Of a DNA stretch of 63,818 nucleotides, positions 33,199 to 41,248 are shown one piece after another. The notes below the pieces were generated by a model that did no database searches, was not told the DNA's origin, and worked only from the letters and a program-made list of their open reading frames with translations. This stretch comes from Oscillospiraceae bacterium (lineage in GTDB: Bacteria; Bacillota; Clostridia; Oscillospirales; Ruminococcaceae): assembly GCA_017408395.1 (NCBI GenBank), contig JAFQUQ010000048.1, positions 1 to 63,818 on the forward strand. The letters run 5' to 3'. The translations under genes were made by a program, and so were the position numbers. Each line of letters starts with the position of its first letter. The stretch's first letter is position 1.

Positions 33199-35496
33199 TT
33201 ATTTATTATGCTGTTCATATAGCTTTTCAAAGTCGCTGACAGGCATAGGCTTGGCAAAATAGTAGCCCTGGAAAATGTCACAGCCCATTTCAGTAAGAGC
33301 CGCAACCTGTTCTTCCGTCTCGACGCCTTCTGTAATAACGGGCATATCAAGCTGCTTTGAAAGGGAAATTATCATCTGGAGGATCTTTTTGCTTCTTTCC
33401 TCGTCCTCTGCCTTTTTAAGGAACGCCATATCAATTTTAAGCACGTCAACGTGGAGATCCTTGAGCATATTGAGGGAGGAATAGCCGCTGCCGAAATCGT
33501 CCATTTCAACTATAAAGCCGTCCTTTCTCAGCTTTGTGATAAGGTCAAGCTGACGCTGGAAGTCCATTACGATAGCGGTTTCGGTGATTTCAAGCTTTAT
33601 ACATTCGGCAGGAAGGTCGTATTTTTTGATAAGGTCGGTGAAAATACGGTAGATATTAAGGAAGTAGAAGTCACGGGGGGAGATGTTTACAGAGATGTAA
33701 AGGTCATTTCTGCCCTGGTCACGCCACTTTCTCAGCAGCTTGCAGGCACATTCCCAGATGAATTTATCCACTTCTGAAATAAGACCGTTCTTTTCAAACA
33801 CCGGGATGAAGTCACCGGGCATTATCTGTCCTCTTACAGGGTGGTGCCAGCGGATAAGGGCTTCTGCGCCGAGAAGCTTGCCGTCAACGGAAATCTGGGG
33901 CTGGAGGAACATTTTGAACTGTTCCTCTGCGATTGCGTCGTTAAGCTCGCTGATAAGCTCCTGCTCGTAGAGAATGTTGTCACGGAGGGTGCTGTCGTAA
34001 AATGCGGTGCGTTTGCTGTAATCGCCCTTGATGGAACGGATAGCCATTCTTGCACGGTCGCACATTACGGAAATAGGCAGTTCACGGTTTATTATTTCGT
34101 AAACGCCGATGTAGTTTACAGTTGGAAATGCGCTGCTTTTGCTTATGCTTTCGTCAAAGGCGTTCTTTGATTCACGGATGAAGCTTTCCTCGTCAAAGCA
34201 GTCCTTAGGCATAAGAAGCCCGAAAATATCGTTGCCCAGTCTGCCGTAAACCACAGCACCGTTTATTTTTGTTCTGAGCATATTCGCAAAGCTTTTAAGC
34301 ACAGAGTCACCGATTTTAGTGCCCATAAAGTCGTTTATCATCTTAAAATCCTTTATGTCGGTGCAGACTATGTAAAGCTCCTCAGAGGGATGTTCGGCAA
34401 TATATTTTTCGCATTTGTCGTAAAAATGCTCCTTGCAGTAGAGGTCAGTGAGGGAATCGTGGGTTGCACGGTACATTTCCTCTTTGATTTTCTCGTATTC
34501 CTCCGTGCGGTCGGTGATAATGTAATAGCCGCCCTGAAGCTGTTTCTTTACGTCCGTAAGACGCTGAAGCTGAATTTTAAGTATAAGCTTTTCTTTGCCG
34601 CGGAAGAAGGAAAGTTCTTTTGTAAACTCATCATTGGTCTGCATATACTGCTCGGTGCACCACTGTGTAAGCGGCATATCGTCAGAATTAACAGGCGGAT
34701 TTGTTTTTATAAGCGCTTCGGCGACACTGTTGCAGTAAAGCTCGTGTCCGTCACGGTCAAGAACAAACAGTCCCACCGACATTCCCTGAGAAACCTGTGC
34801 AAGAGTCTTTGAAACGAGTCTTTGCGGTGTGTAAACAAGCGCACAGTAATAGATACATACGCCCTCAACAACATATCCCACAACGGAAAAATCCATTTCC
34901 GATTCTGTCATAGCAATGTTCATTCCCACCAGAACAGTCTGCACAATTGCAATCAGCAGATATTTTGAACGATAGAATGCGGGAGACGTGAACGCACGGT
35001 AATAAAGATTGACTATACTGAAAAAAGCAAGCAGCAGGATAATAGTATAGTGGACATAGAAAAATGGTGTAGGTTCAATGTAATAATACAGTTCATTTTC
35101 AAAAAGTATGCTTTCCGTTACATCAAACTGATGATGGAAGAACATATTGAGCATAACGGAAATGCAGTCGGCTATGAGAATAAAATAGATAGCCTTGATT
35201 TTCATCAGCTTTTCAAATTGTTCTCTTTTACCCATAAAATAGGTTGAAAATTTAAACAGGAAATACAGCATCCAGTCTGCACAGACAAAATAGATGCAGT
35301 AGCAAAGCGTTACTAGCGTCTTGTTGGGGACAAGCAGGGAAACGAAATTTACAAATACTATTGAAAAGCCCAGCTGAAGAACACGGCGTACTATTTCCGC
35401 CAATTCAGGCTTGTTTTTTTCTTTATGGGTCTTGAAAATGCATATTCCGAGTACAGCCATTGCAGAAAGCATTGCGGTTGCGAGCATTATTTTCAT
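33199..35496 (-). CDS. Membrane GGDEF-EAL protein, probable c-di-GMP phosphodiesterase
   Basis: A 765-residue protein. About seven to eight membrane helices occupy residues 1-225. A PAS-like segment lies at about 235-330 (LFVLDRDGHELYCNSVAEALI). Then comes a GGDEF domain whose motif reads GNDIF, with intact RLG before it but the catalytic GG(D/E)EF not conserved. An EAL domain runs from about residue 510, with EALIRWHHP, KLEITETAIVMD, EMDDFGSGYSSLNML and ITEGVETEEQ intact. It should therefore hydrolyse c-di-GMP rather than make it; the GGDEF may bind GTP allosterically. It is alone between two same- or opposite-strand units. Confidence 0.93.
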   Translation of the reverse strand: MKIMLATAMLSAMAVLGICIFKTHKEKNKPELAEIVRRVLQLGFSIVFVNFVSLLVPNKTLVTLCYCIYFVCADWMLYFLFKFSTYFMGKREQFEKLMKIKAIYFILIADCISVMLNMFFHHQFDVTESILFENELYYYIEPTPFFYVHYTIILLLAFFSIVNLYYRAFTSPAFYRSKYLLIAIVQTVLVGMNIAMTESEMDFSVVGYVVEGVCIYYCALVYTPQRLVSKTLAQVSQGMSVGLFVLDRDGHELYCNSVAEALIKTNPPVNSDDMPLTQWCTEQYMQTNDEFTKELSFFRGKEKLILKIQLQRLTDVKKQLQGGYYIITDRTEEYEKIKEEMYRATHDSLTDLYCKEHFYDKCEKYIAEHPSEELYIVCTDIKDFKMINDFMGTKIGDSVLKSFANMLRTKINGAVVYGRLGNDIFGLLMPKDCFDEESFIRESKNAFDESISKSSAFPTVNYIGVYEIINRELPISVMCDRARMAIRSIKGDYSKRTAFYDSTLRDNILYEQELISELNDAIAEEQFKMFLQPQISVDGKLLGAEALIRWHHPVRGQIMPGDFIPVFEKNGLISEVDKFIWECACKLLRKWRDQGRNDLYISVNISPRDFYFLNIYRIFTDLIKKYDLPAECIKLEITETAIVMDFQRQLDLITKLRKDGFIVEMDDFGSGYSSLNMLKDLHVDVLKIDMAFLKKAEDEERSKKILQMIISLSKQLDMPVITEGVETEEQVAALTEMGCDIFQGYYFAKPMPVSDFEKLYEQHNK

Positions 35497-35609
35497 TTTA
35501 TCACCATATCAAAGTATATTTTGCTAATTATATCATAAAAACCCTTTTCTGTCAAACTGACGGCGGTAAAGGAAAACGGAACAGGACTGTTTGCACAGAA
35601 GTGTTCCGT

Positions 35610-36827
35610 TTATTTACCGTATTCAATTACAAAAACTATGGTGCGGTAGCCCGAATAGAAGTCCGTCCAGCTGACATTGAGCTTTACGCCGTATTTTTCG
35701 CTTGCTTTCTCTATAATTTCGGTAAGATAAGCAGCGCCGTTTTCCGATACAGCCGTCATTTCCTTTGTCACCGAGCGCATCAGATTGTTTGTATCAAACT
35801 TTACCATTGCGATGTTTTTCTGCTGGGATACCGCCTTGTCGAAGGCGTTTTCCATAACCGTGTTTATGTCATCCTTTGAGTCGATGTAAAGGCCTTCCTT
35901 GACAAAATAATTTTCGTTGGTGCTGAGGGCCTTCGGAGGGTCGTATGAAACGGTCCAGATGCTGTGGTCATTTTCGATTACCGAATCCGTAACCATAAAA
36001 TACTGATACATCACCATATCGGGGTACATTTCCGCAAGCATACCGCTGGGCTTGTCCCAGGTAACGTCAACGTGATACCAGTTGCCGTTGACCTTGACCA
36101 TATTCCACATATGAGCCTCATTTGTGTAGCCCGTAACGATCATATTTTCTATGCCTGCCTTGTTGCAGAGGTAGGAAAAAGCCTTTGCATAGCCTTCGCA
36201 GAGCGCCTGTCCCTTTACAAGAGCACCGTAAACGGTGTTTGCGTATTCGTAATCGGTACTGCTTGTACAGTTTATAACAAGGTAGTCGTGGAAATGTCTC
36301 AGCTTGTCGTAAACAGAAGCGTCATCGGGCAGGGCTGAAACAACGGAGTCTGCAACCGCTTCTGCGGCACGGTTCATATTGCTCATTTCCTGCGGAGTAA
36401 GACGGTAGGTAAAATCAATTGAAAAGCGGCCTGTGTCCAGATCGTAATCGCCTGATTTACGGTCTGCAACGTGACCGAAGGAAAGCTGTTCGATTGAAGC
36501 AATGTTAAGAAAAACGTTGTAAACAGTTGCATCGTGGAACATAGGAACGGAGTCCTGACAGTTTCCTATGCTTTCAACAAGCTCATTGTAGCTTTCAAGC
36601 TGGTCTTCATCAAGACGGGTGCTTGCATAAGGCGTGACCATTCCTTTCGGAACATAAACCGCCATTTCCTGTTCAGGCTCCTCCTCAACAATGTGTACGG
36701 AGGTACCTTCCGAGATCATATTGTAGCTGCCGTCGAAATTGTCCTCAGCAAGGTCATTTTCGGGCGAACAGCCGCATAAGCTTATCAGCGCAGCGGAAGC
36801 TGCTATAATTTTTGTAAGCCTTCGCAA
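35610..36827 (-). CDS. Transglutaminase-like lipoprotein 5 of the cluster
   Basis: A 405-residue lipoprotein with lipobox ISLCGC (Cys near residue 19). A helical domain precedes the transglutaminase-like core. The core has Cys in QALCEGYAKAFSYLC, His in EAHMWNMVKV and Asp in YHVDVTWDKP, so the papain-like Cys-His-Asp triad is complete. A C-terminal domain begins with NYFVKEGLYIDSK. Such domains can crosslink or cleave protein or peptidoglycan-linked amines, but no activity is known for this set. It is the last gene of the five-gene row. A hairpin at 36874-36900 lies between it and the previous gene, so it may be less expressed. Confidence 0.9.
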   Translation of the reverse strand: MRRLTKIIAASAALISLCGCSPENDLAEDNFDGSYNMISEGTSVHIVEEEPEQEMAVYVPKGMVTPYASTRLDEDQLESYNELVESIGNCQDSVPMFHDATVYNVFLNIASIEQLSFGHVADRKSGDYDLDTGRFSIDFTYRLTPQEMSNMNRAAEAVADSVVSALPDDASVYDKLRHFHDYLVINCTSSTDYEYANTVYGALVKGQALCEGYAKAFSYLCNKAGIENMIVTGYTNEAHMWNMVKVNGNWYHVDVTWDKPSGMLAEMYPDMVMYQYFMVTDSVIENDHSIWTVSYDPPKALSTNENYFVKEGLYIDSKDDINTVMENAFDKAVSQQKNIAMVKFDTNNLMRSVTKEMTAVSENGAAYLTEIIEKASEKYGVKLNVSWTDFYSGYRTIVFVIEYGK

Positions 36828-36873
36828 AATGCTACCTCCCGAACGCTTTATGCGTTCTAAAGTTCAATAAAAC

Positions 36874-36900
36874 ACCGCACACAGCATCTTATCGTGTGCG
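36874..36900 (-). terminator. Possible terminator or attenuator inside the cluster
   Basis: An 8-bp stem CCGCACAC / GTGTGCGG with a longer loop lies between the fourth and fifth transglutaminase genes. On the minus strand it is followed by GGTGTTTTATT. It may stop part of the transcripts. Confidence 0.6.
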
Positions 36901-36912
36901 GCGTTGTGTTTA

Positions 36913-38559
36913 TTAAAGGTATTCAAGGAAAAGCTTGATAACTCTTGTGCTTTTCTCCTGATTAAAGATAATGGATTCTCTGTTGTATTTCTGTGCTGCG
37001 TCTGCGTATGCGTCCTCATAAATCGTAAGAGCCGTAGCACGGGATTTATCAAACAGCTCAAATACGATCTTGTCAAACACATCATCATCGGAACAGCTGA
37101 ACTGTATAACGCATTCGCCCTTTGAAGCGGCGGAAATAATACCGTTTCTTATAAGCTCAAATGCTTTTTCAACGCTGTCCGCAACAAGATTATTGTAAAC
37201 GTAGTAGTTGTACTTGTTCGAAGAAGCCGCAGGGTAGGAATAGCTCTGGTCGTAGACCTTATGGGTCTTTGCGGAAACCTCGTCGGTTACGCAGAAATAA
37301 TCGTATCTGATGTAAGTGGTAACAGAGTTTGTAACAACACCTGCCGTTACGTCAACGTGATACCATTCGCCGCCGATGTTTACCATATTCCACATATGAG
37401 GCACGGTATCAAAGTCGCCTGTAATGGTAAGGCTCTGTATACCCACCTTGTCGCAGAGATAGCTGAAGGCCTTTGCATAGCCGCCGCAGACAGCTCTCTG
37501 TGTAACAAGACAGCCGTAAATGTCACGGCAGTTTGAAGCTTCGACATCGTAAACACAGCTTGAAGCAAGCTCATCAAAGAACATTTTGACAATTTTGTAT
37601 TCACTCATATCATCGGTGATCTTTGAAATGACAGCACTTGCACGCTCGTCGATTTTTTTCTGCATTGAAGCAACCTCGTCCCCTGTGTAAATGTAGCAGA
37701 GGTCGGCAGAAACGATGGTATTAGTCTTGACGTTGGTGGTATACTTCATCTGGGTGTCGATGTAGAAGATAGTGTGCTCTGTGTTGTAGATCTGTTGATA
37801 GATGTCACAGTAGTCAGCGGATGTGATTTTTATTTCAGACGGGAAAGTTACCGTTTTTTCGTGATTTTTAAGTGCGGCAACGATTATGTCGTAAGCAAGC
37901 TTTTTGTCGCCTTCAAGGGAAGCGTAAGCATAGGGCTTGCTGATAGGGTCGTTGAAAACGTAAGGGATTTCGCCTTCGATGTAGACAGTTGAAGAAACCG
38001 TTGAAGTCTGTGAGGACGTGATTGATGAATCGGTGGCAACGGAATTGCCAGTGCCTGTAAGTTCGCTGTGTTCAAGCTCTGTGATAGTGCCGTCGGAAAG
38101 CTCAGTAACGTGGGTACTGTTTTCGCTTGATGCGGCAGTTGTTGATTCAGGCTTGGGGAGAGCGGGATAATCGGAGGATTCCGAAGTTGAAAAGTCGGAC
38201 ATCATTACCGTCGGAACACCGCTTACGGTGCTTACTGTAACGCTGTCTTCGGAAGAAGCCTGCGTTTTTTCGGTTACATTGGGAGTAGTTGCGGCTGTAA
38301 CGGTAGTGGTTGTTGTAGCAAGCTCTGTATCGGGTGTAGTGGGTACAGTAGTTGTAACTTCGGGTACTTCAATTGAAATAGGGGGCTTTGTGCCTTCGGT
38401 GACAACGCTCACCGATGCGGAAGCTTTGGTGCTTGCAGCAGTTGGAAGGGTATCCTCCCAGTACACTTTTTCGTGCTGGTCTGTGTTGCAGGCTGTAAGG
38501 CTTGCAGCAAGTGCTGCAGTCAGAAATGCTGAAATTATTCTGCATCTTCTTTTATTCAT
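36913..38559 (-). CDS. Transglutaminase-like lipoprotein 4 of the cluster
   Basis: A 548-residue lipoprotein with signal MNKRRCRIISAFLTAALAASL and lipobox LTAC. A Ser/Thr-rich linker of about 130 residues follows, probably spanning the wall. The core has Cys in RAVCGGYAKAFSYLC, His in VPHMWNMVNIG and Asp in YHVDVTAG, then a C-terminal domain (NKYNYYVYNNLV). After the Asp the usual Trp is replaced (VTAG rather than VTWD/TTWD). ATG 38559 has GGAAGG ten bases upstream; an in-frame TTG lies six bases earlier. It belongs to the five-gene row and overlaps none. Confidence 0.9.
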   Translation of the reverse strand: MNKRRCRIISAFLTAALAASLTACNTDQHEKVYWEDTLPTAASTKASASVSVVTEGTKPPISIEVPEVTTTVPTTPDTELATTTTTVTAATTPNVTEKTQASSEDSVTVSTVSGVPTVMMSDFSTSESSDYPALPKPESTTAASSENSTHVTELSDGTITELEHSELTGTGNSVATDSSITSSQTSTVSSTVYIEGEIPYVFNDPISKPYAYASLEGDKKLAYDIIVAALKNHEKTVTFPSEIKITSADYCDIYQQIYNTEHTIFYIDTQMKYTTNVKTNTIVSADLCYIYTGDEVASMQKKIDERASAVISKITDDMSEYKIVKMFFDELASSCVYDVEASNCRDIYGCLVTQRAVCGGYAKAFSYLCDKVGIQSLTITGDFDTVPHMWNMVNIGGEWYHVDVTAGVVTNSVTTYIRYDYFCVTDEVSAKTHKVYDQSYSYPAASSNKYNYYVYNNLVADSVEKAFELIRNGIISAASKGECVIQFSCSDDDVFDKIVFELFDKSRATALTIYEDAYADAAQKYNRESIIFNQEKSTRVIKLFLEYL

Positions 38560-38586
38560 TATCAAACTACCTTCCGGTTTAAAAAA

Positions 38587-39735
38587 TCAGCTTTCGCTCT
38601 CATAAACAAGAGAGATATGAATTATAAACAAATCGTCGTTTTCGGTTTTGTGGGCAGAGGCTACCTTGTAGCCAAAGCCGCTGTTAAGCTTTTCCATAAT
38701 CTTTTTAAGCTCTCCCCCGTCAAAAAGCGAGGAAGCGGCTTCGGCATAGCCTGTGAAGTTGGAAAAGCGTATCTCTATTTCGGTTTTTCTTTCGGAAGCC
38801 GCCTGTTTTGCAAGCTTTTCGACCATTTCAATGCCCTCGGAGGCTGTATGGCAGTAAAGCTGTTCCTTACGGAAGAAATTGTTGTCCGTAGCGGTGCAGG
38901 GAATTGCTTCGAAAAGTGAATTGTCGATAAAATGGGATATGCCGTTTATTTCGCTGTCTGAAAGGAAAAGGTAATCGTGTCGGATGTAGCCGTCACCTTC
39001 ACGGGCGAGAATGGGGTCGTCCCAGGCACAATCGGCGTTATACCAGCTTCCGTCGGCAAGAATTTTGTTCCAGGCGTGGCTGTCGCCGTCTGCGTTCTGT
39101 CCCGTTACAACGTAATTTTCGATGCCTGCGCTGCTGCAGAGGTACGCCATAGCGAAAGCATAGCCTTCACACTGGGCATAACCCTTTACAAGAGCACCGT
39201 AAGCACTGTTTGAGTGAGTGCCTGACCGTGAAAATTCCGATTTAAGCACGATAGCGTCGTGTATAGCGACGATTTTTTCGTAATCGGAAGCTTCGGCAGG
39301 AATAGCGCCGAGAATTTCACCTGCGGCAACTTCAAGCTCGGCACGCATACCGTCAACCTCTTCCCTGGGGTAGCGGTAAATAAGGCTTAAAGCACCCGTG
39401 GAATCATTGTAGGTATATCGGCTGTCAAGCCAGAAAATGCGGTTTTCCTGAGTATAGAGAAGTTTAAACAGCTTCTTCATCTGCTCGTCGGAAACATTCT
39501 CCAGAACAAGCTCCTCTTCAAAGTTGTTTACAGCTTCAAGGAGCTTTTCATACAGCTTCTTTTCCGTTTCAGTAAGGGTTGAAAGAGCGTGATTTTCTTT
39601 TTTCTGCGTAAACTGCGGCGAGATGTAGACCGTCTGACTGTCGTTTACAACAGACTCGTCAACGGCAGTACAGCCGCTTAAGCAGAGGACGGCAGCAACA
39701 GCCGCCCCTGCCGCAATAAACGGAAATTTTTTCAT
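38587..39735 (-). CDS. Transglutaminase-like lipoprotein 3 of the cluster
   Basis: A 382-residue lipoprotein with lipobox LSGC (MKKFPFIAAGAAVAAVLCL then SGC). It has the shortest linker of the five. The helical pre-domain contains LTETEKKLYEKLLEAVNNF and ENRIFWLDSRYTY. The core has Cys in YAQCEGYAFAMAYLC, His in DSHAWNKILADG and Asp in YNADCAWDDP. Its ATG overlaps the stop of the preceding gene as TGATG, which indicates translational coupling. Confidence 0.9.
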   Translation of the reverse strand: MKKFPFIAAGAAVAAVLCLSGCTAVDESVVNDSQTVYISPQFTQKKENHALSTLTETEKKLYEKLLEAVNNFEEELVLENVSDEQMKKLFKLLYTQENRIFWLDSRYTYNDSTGALSLIYRYPREEVDGMRAELEVAAGEILGAIPAEASDYEKIVAIHDAIVLKSEFSRSGTHSNSAYGALVKGYAQCEGYAFAMAYLCSSAGIENYVVTGQNADGDSHAWNKILADGSWYNADCAWDDPILAREGDGYIRHDYLFLSDSEINGISHFIDNSLFEAIPCTATDNNFFRKEQLYCHTASEGIEMVEKLAKQAASERKTEIEIRFSNFTGYAEAASSLFDGGELKKIMEKLNSGFGYKVASAHKTENDDLFIIHISLVYESES

Positions 39736-41135
39736 CAGTTATACTTTACGTCAAGTTCAATGATAAGGGAGTGTTCATTGCAGTTGTCAGCAACGCCCTT
39801 TACATTTGAACGGCCGTTCTTTACATATGTCTGGTAGTCCTTTAATCTGGAGTGGAGTGTGTCGTAAACATCCTTTGAGCCAACCATGATATGAGCAACG
39901 GAAAGACCTGCGTCTGCAGCCTTGTCAAGCTCAGCCTTGATAGCAGCTTCAGCGGACTCAACATCGTTGTAAACGAGGCCGTTCTTTACGAAATAGTTGA
40001 GGCTTGTAGCTGTTGCAGCAGGAGGGTCAAAGTAAGTGTATGTAGCGCCTGAGTTGAGGTCCCTTTCATTGATCTTGAAGTGTGTCTTCTGGTTGATCCA
40101 GGAGTCAGGCACAAGGAAGAAGTTGTATCTGAGGTATTTGTGGTCAGGAGTGGAGAGGATAGGGTCATCCCATGTTGTGTCAAGATTGTACCATTCGCCC
40201 TCTACCTTTACCTTGTTCCATGCGTGGGTAGAGCCTGATTCGTTTTCGCCTGTGATAACCATGCAGTCAATGCCTGCCTTGTCGCAGAGGTACTGCATAG
40301 CTCTTGCGTAGCCTGCACACTGGATGTTGCCCTGCTTGCTTGTACCGCCTGAGAAAGCGTTGTAGATAGAGGAGTTGTAAGCGTCGTCAGCAAGCTCGAA
40401 GGTGGAGTTGTAAACAAGGTGATCGTGGAAATGCTTGAGCTTTTCGTAAGTTGTAGCCATGCCCTTTGCTTCGTCAACAAGCTTGTTTGCTGTTGCGTCG
40501 ATCTCCTTCTGCATAGCAGCTATCTTGTCAGCGTCGCCTTCTGTAAAATAGAGTCTGCCTATCTTAAGCTTAGGATGGAGCCAGAAAATCTGTGGTTCCT
40601 GATTGTAAACCATACCGTAAACCTTAGCCCATGTTTCCATACTTACGTTATCTGTGCCTCTGATTTTGAAGTTCATTGTGGAAGCAGCCTGAAGGATAAC
40701 GTCATAGAGAGCCTTTTCGTCGTCAGTAAGGGTATTGTAAGCGTATCTTGTCTTGTTGTCAACGGATGTATCAACAGGGAGCTGGACCTGAGTTGTTGTT
40801 GCGGTCATTATATCCTGAATGTCTTCGGGAGCAACGGTTTCAGCAGGAGCCGCTGTATCGGCAGGAGCTGTAAGAACATCGCCGTTAACGCCTGTAACAG
40901 CACTGCCGCCTTCGTCGGTAACAACTACTGTTTCAACAGGAGCAGCGGTCTGTGTGCCGTTAGCGCTTCCGCCGTCAGCTGTTTCACCTGAAGCACCGCC
41001 GTTATCAGCAGATGTGATAACGTTGGGAGTAACATTTTCGGGGTTTTCTTCAACGCTGCTTCCGCAGGCTGTGCAGATGATGGAAACTGCTGTACAGAAT
41101 GCGAGAAGAGCAGAGATTTTCTTCATATTCTTCAT
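39735..41135 (-). CDS. Transglutaminase-like lipoprotein 2 of the cluster
   Basis: A 466-residue lipoprotein with signal MKNMKKISALLAFCTAVSI and lipobox CTAC. A Thr/Ala/Pro-rich linker covers about residues 28-115. The pre-domain has TLTDDEKALYDVILQAAS and VYGMVYNQEPQIFWL. The core has Cys in IQCAGYARAMQYLC, His in STHAWNKVKVEG and Asp in YNLDTTWDDP, then YLRYNFFLVPDSWI and the C-terminal LNYFVKNGLVYND. It is closest in sequence to the fifth, upstream member, sharing the VYGMVYNQEPQ stretch. It is preceded by two hairpins and AAAGGA. Confidence 0.92.
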   Translation of the reverse strand: MKNMKKISALLAFCTAVSIICTACGSSVEENPENVTPNVITSADNGGASGETADGGSANGTQTAAPVETVVVTDEGGSAVTGVNGDVLTAPADTAAPAETVAPEDIQDIMTATTTQVQLPVDTSVDNKTRYAYNTLTDDEKALYDVILQAASTMNFKIRGTDNVSMETWAKVYGMVYNQEPQIFWLHPKLKIGRLYFTEGDADKIAAMQKEIDATANKLVDEAKGMATTYEKLKHFHDHLVYNSTFELADDAYNSSIYNAFSGGTSKQGNIQCAGYARAMQYLCDKAGIDCMVITGENESGSTHAWNKVKVEGEWYNLDTTWDDPILSTPDHKYLRYNFFLVPDSWINQKTHFKINERDLNSGATYTYFDPPAATATSLNYFVKNGLVYNDVESAEAAIKAELDKAADAGLSVAHIMVGSKDVYDTLHSRLKDYQTYVKNGRSNVKGVADNCNEHSLIIELDVKYN

Positions 41136-41163
41136 TTTAAAAATTCCTTTCTTTATAAACTCA

Positions 41164-41225
41164 ATACGGGCAGAAATATATTCCGCCCGTATCTCAACGG
41201 GGAAATACAGGCATGGTATGCCTGT
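41164..41225 (-). promoter_or_regulatory. Two hairpins between transglutaminase genes 1 and 2
   Basis: ATACGGGC / GCCCGTAT (41164-41192) and ACAGGCAT / ATGCCTGT (41207-41225) lie in the 113-bp gap. Neither is followed by a clear T tract on the minus strand. They may be processing or attenuation sites. The intervening bases hold no gene. Confidence 0.5.
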
Positions 41226-41248
41226 TTCAATTGCCCCATAATTAAATT

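Noticed and set aside
38228-38605. Val/Ser-rich plus-strand frame
   Set aside because: Antisense of the Ser/Thr linker of lipoprotein 4 in the cluster.
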